Below are positions 1-8,593 of a DNA stretch of 37,150 nt, one piece after another. The number at the start of each line of letters is the position of its first letter. The stretch's first letter is position 1. Location of the stretch: positions 758-37,907 of the forward strand of contig NZOF01000199.1 in assembly GCA_002695185.1 (NCBI GenBank), in the 5' to 3' direction. Made by a program: the position numbers and the translations under genes. The stretch comes from Erythrobacter sp. GTDB lineage: Bacteria > Pseudomonadota > Alphaproteobacteria > Sphingomonadales > Sphingomonadaceae. Under the pieces are notes generated by a model. The model worked only from the letters and a program-made list of their open reading frames with translations. It did not search any database and was not told where the DNA came from.

Positions 1-59
1 CGGTAGCCGGCCATGCGGCGCTGGCGGCTGAAAATGCGGGGAGGCGCCCTATCTGCCAT
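1..59 (-). CDS. SAM-dependent methyltransferase, N-terminal fragment (runs off the window)
   Basis: The minus strand opens with ATG at 59 and reads 19 open codons to the window edge, beginning MADRAPPRIFSRQRR. The short 'PPRIF(S/A)..RR' leader, diverging from comF, is typical of the BioC-like methyltransferase next to comF in many alphaproteobacteria. That family knowledge, together with the divergent position, is the only basis for the call. No catalytic motif lies inside the window, so the reaction cannot be judged. The start lies 84 bp from the comF start, so the two genes probably share a promoter region. Confidence 0.5.
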   Translation of the reverse strand, partial: MADRAPPRIFSRQRRMAGY

Positions 60-143
60 CGCTAATATCCATCCCGGCCCCCTGCCGCGCTTGCCACAAG
101 CATGCAAGCGGTGCAGCACACCGGCATGGGGAGAATAACCACG

Positions 144-890
144 ATGCGACGGGCCTTGGGATACGGGATCGCTCCTCTGGTTGACCTCGTATACCCGCCG
201 CGTTGTCCAGCGTGCGGCGAGAGCATCGGGGGGCAGGGAGGGCTCTGCGCAACATGTTGGTCCGACCTGGCCATTCCCGGTGAGCCCTCCTGTGCTACCT
301 GTCAGCGGCCGTTCGGTGAGGGAGGACCAGTTGATGGCGCTCTCTGCGCGCCCTGCCTCGCAATTCCTCCGCTTCACGACGGGATCGCTGCCGGCACGCT
401 CTATACGGACACATCGCGCAAACTGGTCCTCGCCTTGAAACACGGTCGACGTATAGCGCTGGCGCCTCTGCTGGCGCGGCTGATAGCTGCCCGTATTCCC
501 TCGCGGGATGGCCATAGGTTGATTGTGCCCGTCCCACTCCATCGCTGGCGCCTCTGGCAGCGCGGATTCAATCAGGCGGCTTTGTTGGGATCTGAACTGG
601 CGAAGGCGGGTCACGGTACGCTTGTGGTCGATGGCCTGATCCGCACCAAAAGAACACCGAGCCTTGGCGGAATGGGCGCAAAAGCGCGGACAAAGGCGCT
701 TGCTGGAGCGATTGCAGTAAACAGAAAGCAGAAAATTTCAGGTCGGGATATTCTATTGGTCGACGACGTGCTGACGAGCGGAGCCACAACGGCGGCGTGC
801 GTGAAGGCTCTTAAGAAAGCGGGGGCGAAGACTGTGGTCATTGCCTGCTTCGCCCGCGTTTTGGACGAAGCTCTCGACCATGCCAGATAA
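144..890 (+). CDS. comF: ComF family phosphoribosyltransferase-like protein
   Basis: A ComF-type protein of 248 residues. The N-terminus carries a double zinc ribbon with eight cysteines in four pairs (about C21/C24, C35/C38, C50/C53, C68/C71). The C-terminal half is a type I phosphoribosyltransferase fold with the PRPP-binding motif ILLVDDVLTSGATT near residues 203-216. ComF is associated with DNA uptake in competent bacteria and in others is simply a conserved housekeeping gene; no other competence gene is present here. I chose ATG 144 because a GGGGAGA stretch precedes it and the protein then begins close to the usual family start. ATGs at 102 and 126 are also in frame. A GC-rich hairpin follows the stop. 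Confidence 0.9.
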   Translation: MRRALGYGIAPLVDLVYPPRCPACGESIGGQGGLCATCWSDLAIPGEPSCATCQRPFGEGGPVDGALCAPCLAIPPLHDGIAAGTLYTDTSRKLVLALKHGRRIALAPLLARLIAARIPSRDGHRLIVPVPLHRWRLWQRGFNQAALLGSELAKAGHGTLVVDGLIRTKRTPSLGGMGAKARTKALAGAIAVNRKQKISGRDILLVDDVLTSGATTAACVKALKKAGAKTVVIACFARVLDEALDHAR

Positions 891-1228
891 TCGAAACGCC
901 CGGAGTCCGAAGACCCCGGGCGCCACGTGACGAAATACACCGGACCATAGCGATGCAGCCCCCCAGCATGCATCAGGTCCTATCCCTCATCGTTACCGGA
1001 TGCGCCGCGTGTAAACCCCCTCGCGGCTGCGGATCCGGGACCCCCTGAACCTGGCGCTCTTATGGCACCGATGCTCCGGTTGGCAGGCTTCACATCACCT
1101 GCAGGGCCATTACATTCCCTAGAAAGTCCGTTCCTCAAACAGCGTTCTTTGCTTAAAGCGAATTTTGAACCCGGCTTGTGGCGGTCGTGCAACAGACTGT
1201 CGTAGTTATACAATTTTGCGGAGTGCCC
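891..1228. other. 338-bp intergenic stretch with a second large hairpin
   Basis: No convincing coding sequence lies between comF and hisI. Besides the comF-proximal hairpin there is a long imperfect stem: CCGGAT (996-1001) pairs with ATCCGG (1033-1038), and inside it GCCGCG (1004-1009) pairs with CGCGGC (1022-1027). A smaller GCAGG/CCTGC stem lies near 1083-1103. A minus-strand open frame across 980-1213 has no recognisable domain and looks accidental. The stretch could be a leader of hisI, a small RNA, or non-functional; I cannot tell which. Confidence 0.4.
897..922 (+). terminator. Hairpin downstream of comF, possible terminator
   Basis: CGCCCGG at 897-903 pairs perfectly with CCGGGCG at 916-922, and the loop contains a further GTC/GAC pairing (905-907 with 912-914). 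It starts seven bases after the comF stop, the right place for a terminator, but no T-tract follows on the plus strand. It could act as a factor-dependent stop or a 3'-end stabiliser. Confidence 0.45.
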
Positions 1229-1603
1229 GTGTCAAAAAAACCAATCGACCGCGAAAATGGCGAAAATTTTCTTCCTAAGTTCGATGATAAGGGACTGCTC
1301 AGCGCAGTCGTACAGGACGTTCATACTGGTCGTATCCTTATGGTCGCCTTCATGAACAGGGAAGCGATCGATGCCACCGTGCGCACCGGTATAGCTCATT
1401 TCCATTCACGCTCTCGCGGAGCGCTTTGGCAGAAAGGTGAAACTTCCGGCAATGTCTTGCGAGTAGAGGAAATTTTAGTCGACTGCGACCAGGACGCACT
1501 CCTCCTGCGGTGCGATCCGGCCGGCCCCACATGCCACACCGGGGCGACGAGTTGTTTCTATCGCAAGTTGGATGCCGGCATTCTCCAACCCGTCAAGCCT
1601 TGA
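1229..1603 (+). CDS. hisI: Phosphoribosyl-AMP cyclohydrolase (histidine biosynthesis)
   Basis: HisI hydrolyses the purine ring of phosphoribosyl-AMP, the third step of histidine synthesis, in the cytoplasm. From the GTG at 1229 the protein is 124 residues, the size of a stand-alone HisI without the HisE pyrophosphohydrolase domain. The metal-binding DCDQD (85-89) and the TCHTG segment with its cysteine (101-105) are intact, followed by a conserved SCF. The frame is open further upstream to a GTG at 1178, but that extension (VVQQTVVVIQF) resembles no HisI, and GCGGAG precedes the 1229 GTG. No other his genes are in the window. Its stop codon overlaps the operator/promoter of the following regulator gene. 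Confidence 0.92.
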   Translation: MSKKPIDRENGENFLPKFDDKGLLSAVVQDVHTGRILMVAFMNREAIDATVRTGIAHFHSRSRGALWQKGETSGNVLRVEEILVDCDQDALLLRCDPAGPTCHTGATSCFYRKLDAGILQPVKP

Positions 1604-1629
1604 CGCTTACGTAAACGTTTGGCTAGAAA
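1600..1629 (+). promoter_or_regulatory. Palindromic operator within a promoter for the MerR gene
   Basis: ACGCTTAC at 1603-1610 faces GTAAACGT at 1611-1618, a 16-bp inverted repeat with one mismatched pair. Repeats of the ACGT-N-ACGT type are what I recall for LiuR-type MerR regulators of acyl-CoA/branched-chain degradation. It overlaps a good -35 (TTGACG, 1600-1605) and sits before a weak -10 (TAGAAA, 1624-1629), giving an 18-bp spacer, as is common for MerR promoters. The -35 overlaps the hisI stop codon. Confidence 0.55.
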
Positions 1630-1635
1630 GTGTGC

Positions 1636-2079
1636 ATGACACAGCCGCTTACCAATGCCGATAACGATCGTCGTCATGCCGGCGCACATCTCGAACGACC
1701 CGACAAGCTCGAACGCGAACAGTTTTCGATTTCGGATTTGACGAGCGAGTTCGAGTGCACGGCGCGGGCTTTGCGTTTTTACGAAGACGAAGGCCTAATT
1801 GCTCCGTCGCGCGTTGGACTGACCAGGATCTATTCGAAGCGCGATCGTGCCCGTCTCGCCTGGATCATGCGTGCCAAGAATGTCGGTTTCTCGCTTACCG
1901 AAATTCGCGAGATGATCGATCTCTACGACCTCGACGACGGGCGTGCCGAACAGCGCCGCGTCACGCTCGAAAAATGCAAGAAACATGTGGCCAAGCTGAA
2001 GGCGCAGCGTGCCGATATCGATAGTTCGATCAAGGAACTCGCCGAATTTATCAGTTTGGTCGAAGACCAGCTCGATTAG
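1636..2079 (+). CDS. MerR family transcriptional regulator (LiuR-like)
   Basis: A MerR-type DNA-binding protein of about 147 residues. The winged helix-turn-helix is at the N-terminus (FSISDLTSEFECTARALRFYEDEGLIAPSR; quoted here only as FSISDL...YEDEGL), followed by the R.Y..RD..RL..I segment and a long dimerisation helix. There is no cysteine-based metal site at the C-terminus, so it is not a CueR/ZntR-type metal sensor. It lies 53 bp before an acyl-CoA dehydrogenase on the same strand, the usual context for LiuR-like regulators of acyl-CoA catabolism, so it probably controls that gene and itself. ATG 1636 is preferred; GTG 1630 is also in frame. No strong ribosome-binding site is present and the predicted transcription start falls close to the ATG, so the mRNA may be leaderless. 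Confidence 0.88.
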   Translation: MTQPLTNADNDRRHAGAHLERPDKLEREQFSISDLTSEFECTARALRFYEDEGLIAPSRVGLTRIYSKRDRARLAWIMRAKNVGFSLTEIREMIDLYDLDDGRAEQRRVTLEKCKKHVAKLKAQRADIDSSIKELAEFISLVEDQLD

Positions 2080-2132
2080 AGAACAATCCAGCTTCAAGAT
2101 CAACGAAAGCCATTCTTTCCCAAGGACATCCA

Positions 2133-3938
2133 ATGCCCATTTACAATGCCCCCGCTCGTGACGCCCGCTTCATCATCAACGAACTCCTCGATCTCGGAAG
2201 CTACGGCAATCTGCCGGGTTTCGAGATGGCTTCCAAGGATGTCGTGGATGCTATCATCAGTGAGGGTGGCAAATTCTGCTCCGAAGTTCTGGCGCCGCTG
2301 AACCGGATCGGTGACGAACATGGTTGCGTTCGGAATGATGACGGGTCCGTTACCACCCCTCCCGGCTTCAAAGATGCCTTCGACCAGTTCCGTGAAGCAG
2401 GTTGGGGCACGATCTCGGCTCCCGAAGAATTCGGTGGGCAGGGCATGCCGCACGTTCTCGGCTTTGTCATGGAAGAGTTCATTTCCAGCGCCAACCAGGC
2501 TTTCGGTATGTATCCCGGCCTCACCAACGGAGCAATCTCTGCCCTGATCGCCAAGGGATCTGATGAGCAGAAAGCAAAGTATTTGCCCAAGATGATCTCG
2601 AACGAATGGACGGGCACGATGAACCTGACCGAACCGCAGTGCGGTACGGATCTGGGTATGATCCGTACCAAGGCGGAACCGCAGGACGATGGCAGCTATG
2701 CGATCACCGGGACCAAAATTTTCATCTCGGCCGGCGAGCACGACATGAGTGAAAACATTATCCACCTCGTCCTCGCCAAGACTCCGGGCGCGCCCGACAG
2801 CAGCAAGGGAATCTCTCTCTTTGTCGTGCCGAAATTCCTGGTCAATGAGGATGGCACTCTGGGTGAACGCAACGGTGTGATGTGTGGGTCGATCGAAGAG
2901 AAGATGGGTATTCATGGCAATGCCACCTGCGTTCTCAACTACGACGGCGCCAAAGGCTGGATGGTCGGCGAGGAAAACAAGGGGCTTGCTGCCATGTTCA
3001 TCATGATGAATGCCGCCCGGCTTGGCGTGGGCATTCAAGGACTGAGCCAGGCTGAAGTCGCTTATCAAAATGCCGTCGTATACGCTCTCGACCGCCGGCA
3101 AGGGCGTGCTTTGACCGGCCCGGCAGAACCGGAAGCGCAGGCCGATCCGATTTTTGTGCACCCTGATGTGCGCCGCATGCTGATGGACGCAAAGGCGTTC
3201 ACGGAAGGGATGCGGGCGCTAGCTCTGTGGGGCGGACTGCTTGTAGATCTTACGCATCAGGCGCAAACCGAGGAAGAACGCGAAGAGGCAGACCTTATGC
3301 TCGGCCTTTTGACCCCTGTCATCAAGGGCTACGGCACCGACAAGGGTTACGAAGTTGCGACCAACATGCAGCAAGTTTTCGGTGGCCATGGCTACATTGA
3401 AGAATGGGGCATGAGCCAATATGTTCGTGACGCGCGGATTGCCCAGATTTATGAAGGCACGAACGGCGTACAGGCGATGGACTTGTGCGGTCGCAAGCTG
3501 GCGCAGAAGGGCGGTGCCGCCGTTCAAGCCTTCTTCAAACATGTCGGCGAAGAGATCGCTGCCGCGAAAGAAGTCGATGAACTGAAGGATATGGCCGAGC
3601 AGCTGGAAAAGGCTCTTGGGCAACAGCAGGCAGCGACGATGTGGTTCATGCAGAACGCCATGCAGAACCCCAATCACCTGGGTGCCGGCGCGCATCACTA
3701 CATGCACATAATGGGCATCGTGACGCTCGGACTTATGTGGTTGAAAATGGCGCGTAAGGCGCAAAATTGTCTTACTGGATCAGGTGATGACAAAGCGTTT
3801 TACGAGCAAAAGCTGGCCACTGCCCGGTATTACATGGATCGGTATCTTCCGGATGCGGGTGCGCTGCGCCGCAAACTCGAGGCGGGGAGCGACAGCTTGA
3901 TGGCTTTGGGAGAAGATGCTTTCCAGACTGCGGCATAA
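2133..3938 (+). CDS. Acyl-CoA dehydrogenase with C-terminal extension (DmdC-like subfamily)
   Basis: A 601-residue FAD-dependent acyl-CoA dehydrogenase that introduces the alpha-beta double bond into acyl-CoA thioesters. The order is the N-terminal helical domain, the middle beta domain with the FAD-contacting MNLTEPQCGTDLG segment (about 163-178), and the C-terminal helical domain with the catalytic-base region QIYEGTNGVQ (Glu441), followed by the extra helical domain characteristic of ~600-residue members. This subfamily includes 3-methylmercaptopropionyl-CoA dehydrogenase DmdC, but most members are generic medium/long-chain enzymes, so the substrate is open. The gene follows the MerR regulator and ends at a strong terminator, so the pair forms one transcription unit. 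ATG 2133 follows CAAGGACATCC, a reasonable ribosome-binding site. Confidence 0.93.
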   Translation: MPIYNAPARDARFIINELLDLGSYGNLPGFEMASKDVVDAIISEGGKFCSEVLAPLNRIGDEHGCVRNDDGSVTTPPGFKDAFDQFREAGWGTISAPEEFGGQGMPHVLGFVMEEFISSANQAFGMYPGLTNGAISALIAKGSDEQKAKYLPKMISNEWTGTMNLTEPQCGTDLGMIRTKAEPQDDGSYAITGTKIFISAGEHDMSENIIHLVLAKTPGAPDSSKGISLFVVPKFLVNEDGTLGERNGVMCGSIEEKMGIHGNATCVLNYDGAKGWMVGEENKGLAAMFIMMNAARLGVGIQGLSQAEVAYQNAVVYALDRRQGRALTGPAEPEAQADPIFVHPDVRRMLMDAKAFTEGMRALALWGGLLVDLTHQAQTEEEREEADLMLGLLTPVIKGYGTDKGYEVATNMQQVFGGHGYIEEWGMSQYVRDARIAQIYEGTNGVQAMDLCGRKLAQKGGAAVQAFFKHVGEEIAAAKEVDELKDMAEQLEKALGQQQAATMWFMQNAMQNPNHLGAGAHHYMHIMGIVTLGLMWLKMARKAQNCLTGSGDDKAFYEQKLATARYYMDRYLPDAGALRRKLEAGSDSLMALGEDAFQTAA

Positions 3939-3974
3939 TTTCCTTGTAGCCAGCATCATCTTTCAAACCAATCG

Positions 3975-4007
3975 GGGCCGCTCACGGTATGTGCAGCGGC
4001 CCTTTTT
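3975..4007 (+). terminator. Rho-independent terminator after the acyl-CoA dehydrogenase
   Basis: GGGCCGCT (3975-3982) pairs perfectly with AGCGGCCC (3995-4002) around a 12-base loop and is followed at once by TTTTT (4003-4007). It lies 36 bp past the stop codon. Confidence 0.9.
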
Positions 4008-4070
4008 GATGTGATGGTGAGTAGCGATGGAACGATCAGAGGTGCCGACGCGTAGAACCGTCAAGGGCGG

Positions 4071-5800
4071 ATGCGGAGAGGCTTATTGTCCCTCGGGATA
4101 GGAAAAGATCCGAGCGGGGTTTCGGACCGTGGAACCGGGTCCGAAGGCAAAGATAGTGCGAGCACCTATTCGCGTCTTTTAGACTCCGCTCCTTTTGCCG
4201 TTTTATCCACGGATGAAAATGGTCGCATTCTTACTTGGAATCCAGCTGCTGAAAGCATGTTCGGCTATCCGTTGGCCGACGTTATCGGTTTACCGGTAAC
4301 GCTGATTATTCCGGAGCGCTTTCAGAGGGCGCACGAGGAAGGGATGCGCCGAATGCGTCAGGGCGAGGAGCACCGCCTGATTGGCAATACCGTCGAAATA
4401 ATCGCGCAACATGCAACTGGTCGCGAGTTTCCGGCGGAACTTACTCTCTCACTGTATCAGGATGAGGGGCGCACTACTGTTGGCGCTCACATCCAGGATA
4501 CTTCTGATAGACATGCCCGGGAAGCTAATCTCGAGCATCTTGCGCGACATGACGAACTAACCGGATTGTTGACGCCAAGGGCATTCTTGAACACCGTTCG
4601 TGAATGTCTGGCCAACGCGGAAAAGCCTGGCCTCCTCGTAATTGACCTCGACAATTTCAAGTCGATCAACGATTCTCTTGGCCATCTCGCCGGTGACGCC
4701 CTGCTACAATCGGTTGCGGTAAGATTTCGTCTCAATTCAGATCCCAATTGGCGCATCGCGAGAATGGGCGGTGATGAATTCGCAATTTTGATCCCTGGAC
4801 CATGTTCAGAAGAGGAAGTGGGTACTGCTTCAGACCGAATTCTGAAAACACTGGAAGAACAATTTCTCATTTTCGAGCACCAGTTTTCCCTGGGAGGAAG
4901 CATCGGAGCCGCTGTAGTCGACGATGATATTACGGACGCAGAAACTCTGCTGCTTCATGCCGATCTCGCTATGTTTGCGGCCAAGAAATCAGGCAAGGCT
5001 CGACGTGTCTTCGATGACGCGATGCGTAGTGAGCACGCCAGACAGCGCATCTTGCAGGCTGATCTGGTGAGCTCTGTTGAAAAGTGCGAATGGGAGTTAT
5101 TCTTCCAGCCCCAAGTAGACATCCGGGATGGCAGCCTCATTGGTGTAGAGGCGCTGCTGCGCTGGAATCATCCTGATTTAGGGTTGCTCGCGCCGGCCAG
5201 TTTCATGAATTTTCTTGAAACCCATGTGATCGCTCAGGAATTGGGCGACTGGATCATAAATGAGGCCTGTCGCTTCATGGCTGAAGCCGACACGCTGGTC
5301 TGACCCTTCCTAGCGTGGCATGCAATCTCTTCCCCATACAGGCCCTTTCAGAGAACTTATCTTCTTCTGTCCCGCGTTTCCTAGATCGATATGGACTAGA
5401 GCCTAGTGATGTCGAGTTCGAAGTTACAGAGCAAACCACCTTGAAAAGTGACAGGGAAAATCTGTCGCATCTGATGAAGCTCTATGATGCAGGTCATAAA
5501 ATCACTCTGGATGATTTTGGAACCGGTTACGCATCCCTTGCCACCTTGCAGACACTTCCGCTTACTGGCTTTAAGATTGACCGGCGGTTTGTCGCAGATT
5601 TTTTAACGGACACTCCAAGCGAAGCCATTATCGCGGGTATGATCGCAGTGGCGGAATGCATGAAAATTGAAGTGGTCGCAGAAGGAGTCGAAACGGAAAA
5701 TCAACGCGCCAGGCTTGAACAAATGGGCTGTAACAAAGCGCAAGGACACCTTTTCGCCAAGCCTCTTACGAAGGAAGATTTTATCGCGAAATATCGGTAG
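4071..5800 (+). pseudogene. PAS-GGDEF-EAL cyclic-di-GMP enzyme, broken by a frameshift near 5290
   Basis: The first frame (4071-5303) encodes a PAS domain (about 35-150), a GGDEF diguanylate cyclase domain with an intact GGDEF motif (233-237) and DLDNF metal site, and the start of an EAL phosphodiesterase domain with EAL at 360-362. It then stops at a TGA. The rest of the EAL domain continues in another frame: from 5294 one reads AGLTLPSVACNLFPIQ, then EVTEQT, DDFGTGYASL, GFKID, AEGVET and AQGHLF, ending at 5800. All expected EAL catalytic residues appear present across the two frames, and the inhibitory RxxD site of the cyclase is absent. A single-base insertion or deletion between about 5286 and 5296 would explain this. 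It may be a recent pseudogene, a sequencing error, or two separately made pieces (a GTG at 5315 could start the second). The start is ATG 4071; no membrane segment is seen. Confidence 0.85.
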
Positions 5801-5838
5801 GTTTGGGGTGGCCCCGAAATCAACAAGGCCACCCAAAC
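5801..5838. terminator. Hairpin between convergent genes (likely bidirectional terminator)
   Basis: GTTTGGGGTGGCC (5801-5813) pairs with GGCCACCCAAAC (5827-5838) with one bulged G, directly after the stop of the GGDEF-EAL gene and 11 bases past the cysK stop on the other strand. There is no long T-tract on either side, but the position and stem strength favour a shared terminator. Confidence 0.65.
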
Positions 5839-5849
5839 TTGATAAAGAC

Positions 5850-6770
5850 CTATTCGGTAGGAAGGAAATCCGGCACGGAGAGGTAGCGTTCACCCGTATC
5901 ATAGTTGAAACCTAAGATACGGCTGCCAGCGTTCAAATCGGGCAGTTTTTTCGCGATCGCTGCCAATGTTGCGCCGCTGGAAATTCCAACTAGCAACCCT
6001 TCTTTGGCGGCACATTGACGAGCCCATTCCTTGGCATCCTCCGGGTCAACCTGAATGGCACCGTCAATCGCTTGGGTATGCAGGTTTTCTGGGACGAAGC
6101 CGGCGCCTATACCCTGGATGGGGTGGGGCCCCGGTTGACCACCACTGATAACTGGCGATCCAGCAGGCTCCACGGCATAGGCCTTTAGATCTTTCCACTC
6201 TTCTTTGAGCACTTCGGCGCAGCCAGTAAGGTGGCCGCCGGTGCCCACACCGGTTATCATCACGTCAATCGGTTCGTCCGCGAAGTCGGCGAGAATTTCA
6301 CGAGCGGTCGTCCGCTTATGAACTTCAAAGTTGGAAGGATTGTCGAACTGGCTGGGCATCCATGCGCCCTCGGTCTGATCGACGAGTTCCTGGGCGCGGG
6401 AAATCGCTCCCTTCATCCCACCTTCCTTGGGAGTGAGATCAAAGGTCGCTCCATATGCGAGCATAAGCCGGCGGCGCTCTAAGCTCATGCTTTCCGGCAT
6501 AACGAGGATCAGCTTATAACCTTTAACTGCGGCCGCCATCGCCAGACCGATACCGGTGTTGCCGCTGGTCGGCTCGATGATCGTTCCACCCGGTTTAAGC
6601 TTCCCCGATTTTTCGGCGTCCTCAACCATAGCCAGACCTATACGGTCCTTGATGGAGCCACCGGGATTGGCGCGTTCGTTCTTCACCCACACTTCATGGT
6701 CGGGGAAGAGACGGGCCAGGCGGATATGCGATGTGCCGCCAACTGTGTCTAAAACGGATTGGGCTTTCAT
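5850..6770 (-). CDS. cysK: Cysteine synthase A (O-acetylserine sulfhydrylase)
   Basis: A PLP-dependent enzyme that makes L-cysteine from O-acetylserine and sulfide in the cytoplasm. At 306 residues it has normal CysK length. The PLP lysine is in NPGGSIKDR (Lys41), the substrate loop is [10 protein letters not shown], the phosphate-binding loop is [10 protein letters not shown], and the C-terminal GISSGA segment is present. Its ATG overlaps the last four bases of the upstream MFS gene (ATGA), so the two are translationally coupled. No other sulfur-assimilation gene is in the window, and no upstream regulatory site of its own is visible. Confidence 0.95.
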   Translation of the reverse strand: MKAQSVLDTVGGTSHIRLARLFPDHEVWVKNERANPGGSIKDRIGLAMVEDAEKSGKLKPGGTIIEPTSGNTGIGLAMAAAVKGYKLILVMPESMSLERRRLMLAYGATFDLTPKEGGMKGAISRAQELVDQTEGAWMPSQFDNPSNFEVHKRTTAREILADFADEPIDVMITGVGTGGHLTGCAEVLKEEWKDLKAYAVEPAGSPVISGGQPGPHPIQGIGAGFVPENLHTQAIDGAIQVDPEDAKEWARQCAAKEGLLVGISSGATLAAIAKKLPDLNAGSRILGFNYDTGERYLSVPDFLPTE

Positions 6771-8077
6771 GGGATCTGCTCCTGCAGCTTTTCTTCTGGT
6801 GTCTGCTCTTCCAATTCCTCAGGCGGCTCGAAGGTCCTAGTGGTACGCAAGACAGGGAAAATTTTACTCCAGAGAGCAACGGTGACGATCGCTCCTGCAC
6901 CACCACTCACTACCGCAGCCACCGGTCCGATGGCGTAGGCCAAGCTGCCTGAGAAGAAATCACCGAATTCGTTGGACGCGCTGATAGTCAGCAAGCTGAC
7001 CGAGGAAACGCGGCCGCGCTTATCGTCAGGTGTGTGGAGTTGGATCAGAGACTGACGGATATAGACGCTGAACATATCCGCTGCCCCCACGATGAAGAGC
7101 ATAGCCAAGCTGAGTGGCATCGATTTGGAAAAACCAAAGACAATCGTAGCGAAGCCGAACAGGGCAACGGCCAGAAGCATCTTCGGGCCGACTTGCGTCT
7201 TCAACGGACGGAAGGAGAAGAATAGCGCCGTAAGTGCCGCTCCGACCGCCGGAGCCATGGCTAACTGCGCCAACCCGGTTTCTCCTACCTGGAGAATGTC
7301 ACGCGCATAAACAGGGAACAGGGCTGTCGCCCCGGCGAGAAAAACCGCAAAAAGGTCCAGAGTGATGGCGCCCAGAACCATTTTGTTTCGAACGACATAC
7401 CGCAAACCTTCGACCATGGCGTGAATTGGTCGCTGGTTCTGTGGGCGGGGCGGCTGTGGCACCTTCCCGATCAGGGAAAGTGAGATGATGGCTACGATAA
7501 AAAGCACTGCCGCCGCAATATAAGGCAGTGACGGAAAAACCGCATAAAGATACCCACCGACCGCCGGGCCTACGATCATTCCAGTCTGCCAGGAAATACT
7601 GGACAGAGCGATGGCGTTGGGGAGGATTTCCTTCGGGACCAGATTGGGCGCGAGCGCCGACAAAGCCGGACCGTTAAATGCCCTCACCACGCCGAGCACT
7701 ATCGCAACCGAGTAAATCGACCAGAGAGCAATTGTGCCATTCCATGTTAGCCAGGCGAGGGTACAGGCACACAAAATCTGCAATGCGATGGTTGCGCGTC
7801 CGATGTTGCGGCGATCAAACCGATCGGCAGCCCAGCCCGAAAACGGCGTCAGGAGAAAAAGCGGTACGAACTGAAGCAGGCCGATCAGCGCCAGCTGTCC
7901 GGAAGCCTCCCCGATGTTCATACCGCTATCGCGGGCGATATTGTAGGTTTGCCATCCGATTATGAGCATCATCGCGTATTGCGCGAGCGTCATCGTCAGT
8001 CTGGCAACCCAGTACGCCCGGAAATTGGCTATCCGTAGAGGGGACCGTTCGGAAGAAGCTTTGATGGTGCTGTTCAC
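6767..8077 (-). CDS. MFS transporter (MFS_3 / EntS-like exporter)
   Basis: A major facilitator superfamily protein of 436 residues with about 12 hydrophobic segments. It has the characteristic loop 2-3 motif G..ADR.DRR near residues 80-93, plus a matching RGRV.S motif in the second half. The overall pattern (N-terminal NFRAYWVAR, 'PAVGGYLYA') fits the MFS_3 group, which contains the enterobactin exporter EntS and many uncharacterised efflux proteins. The start is GTG 8077. The C-terminus is unusually rich in Glu and Pro. It overlaps cysK by four bases, suggesting a link to cysteine or a derived metabolite, but the substrate cannot be read from the sequence. Confidence 0.87.
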   Translation of the reverse strand: MNSTIKASSERSPLRIANFRAYWVARLTMTLAQYAMMLIIGWQTYNIARDSGMNIGEASGQLALIGLLQFVPLFLLTPFSGWAADRFDRRNIGRATIALQILCACTLAWLTWNGTIALWSIYSVAIVLGVVRAFNGPALSALAPNLVPKEILPNAIALSSISWQTGMIVGPAVGGYLYAVFPSLPYIAAAVLFIVAIISLSLIGKVPQPPRPQNQRPIHAMVEGLRYVVRNKMVLGAITLDLFAVFLAGATALFPVYARDILQVGETGLAQLAMAPAVGAALTALFFSFRPLKTQVGPKMLLAVALFGFATIVFGFSKSMPLSLAMLFIVGAADMFSVYIRQSLIQLHTPDDKRGRVSSVSLLTISASNEFGDFFSGSLAYAIGPVAAVVSGGAGAIVTVALWSKIFPVLRTTRTFEPPEELEEQTPEEKLQEQIP

Positions 8078-8147
8078 GCAGGACGCATGCCAGCAGCCCC
8101 CTTACTTGTGAAGAGGTTCATTCTCACGGTAATGGCATGGGAGATTT

Positions 8148-8486
8148 TCAGCGCATTTTTCTAAGGCGCGGGTTCGGTTGGAGCTTGTCGATGAGGGCAA
8201 GAAAATCATCCACTCGGATGATACGTTCGAACTGGAAGCCAGCGCGGTTATCTCTGCACCAGATGCAATACGCTTCGATGCGACCAATTATCGGAAGCCG
8301 GACTACGAGACGTTCGCCACGACCAATTTTGTCGGCGTCATCGATCATGAATCCGTTCGCCGAAATATTCGCAATATGCATTCTGATGTCACCTTTGCCG
8401 AAATGTTCGGCAATCACCGGGTGATCAACAGGATGCCGCGCCATGCGGCGCTGATCGGTTACGCTGAGTTGTGCTCCTGCGCTCAT
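8148..8486 (-). CDS. PilZ domain protein (putative c-di-GMP receptor)
   Basis: A 112-residue single-domain protein. The PilZ signature is visible as an RxxxR-type segment, RRMAR (13-17), and the (D/N)xSxxG motif NISANG (40-45), the two elements that bind cyclic di-GMP. There is no membrane segment or signal peptide, so it is a soluble cytoplasmic receptor or adaptor. It lies 2.3 kb from the frameshifted GGDEF-EAL gene on the other strand but is not in an operon with it. tyrS is upstream on the same strand with a 107-bp gap. The target is unknown. Confidence 0.85.
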   Translation of the reverse strand: MSAGAQLSVTDQRRMARHPVDHPVIAEHFGKGDIRMHIANISANGFMIDDADKIGRGERLVVRLPIIGRIEAYCIWCRDNRAGFQFERIIRVDDFLALIDKLQPNPRLRKMR

Positions 8487-8593
8487 CCGCTTGAACCTTC
8501 AAAATTATTACCCCAAATCTCCTTCCCTAAAAAAGGCGAACATTTGGTAAACCGCTCGGAAATAATAACCGGGCGAGGATCAGGTTATGCCAA

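Noticed and set aside
980..1213. Minus-strand open frame of 77 codons in the comF-hisI gap.
   Set aside because: No domain, poor start context and arginine/glycine-rich composition typical of chance frames in GC-rich DNA.
891..1228. Possible 6S RNA: CCCCCTGAACC followed by CGGTTGGCAGG resembles short 6S segments.
   Set aside because: The long closing stem that defines 6S RNA is not found, because the 5' and 3' flanks do not pair. The similarity is limited to short words.
2100..3161. A 353-codon open frame antisense to the acyl-CoA dehydrogenase gene.
   Set aside because: It is a mirror of a well-conserved gene and has no recognisable domain.
4027..4101. ATG at 4027 as an earlier start for the GGDEF-EAL protein.
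   Set aside because: It is in a different frame and stops after 24 codons; using it would need a second frameshift.
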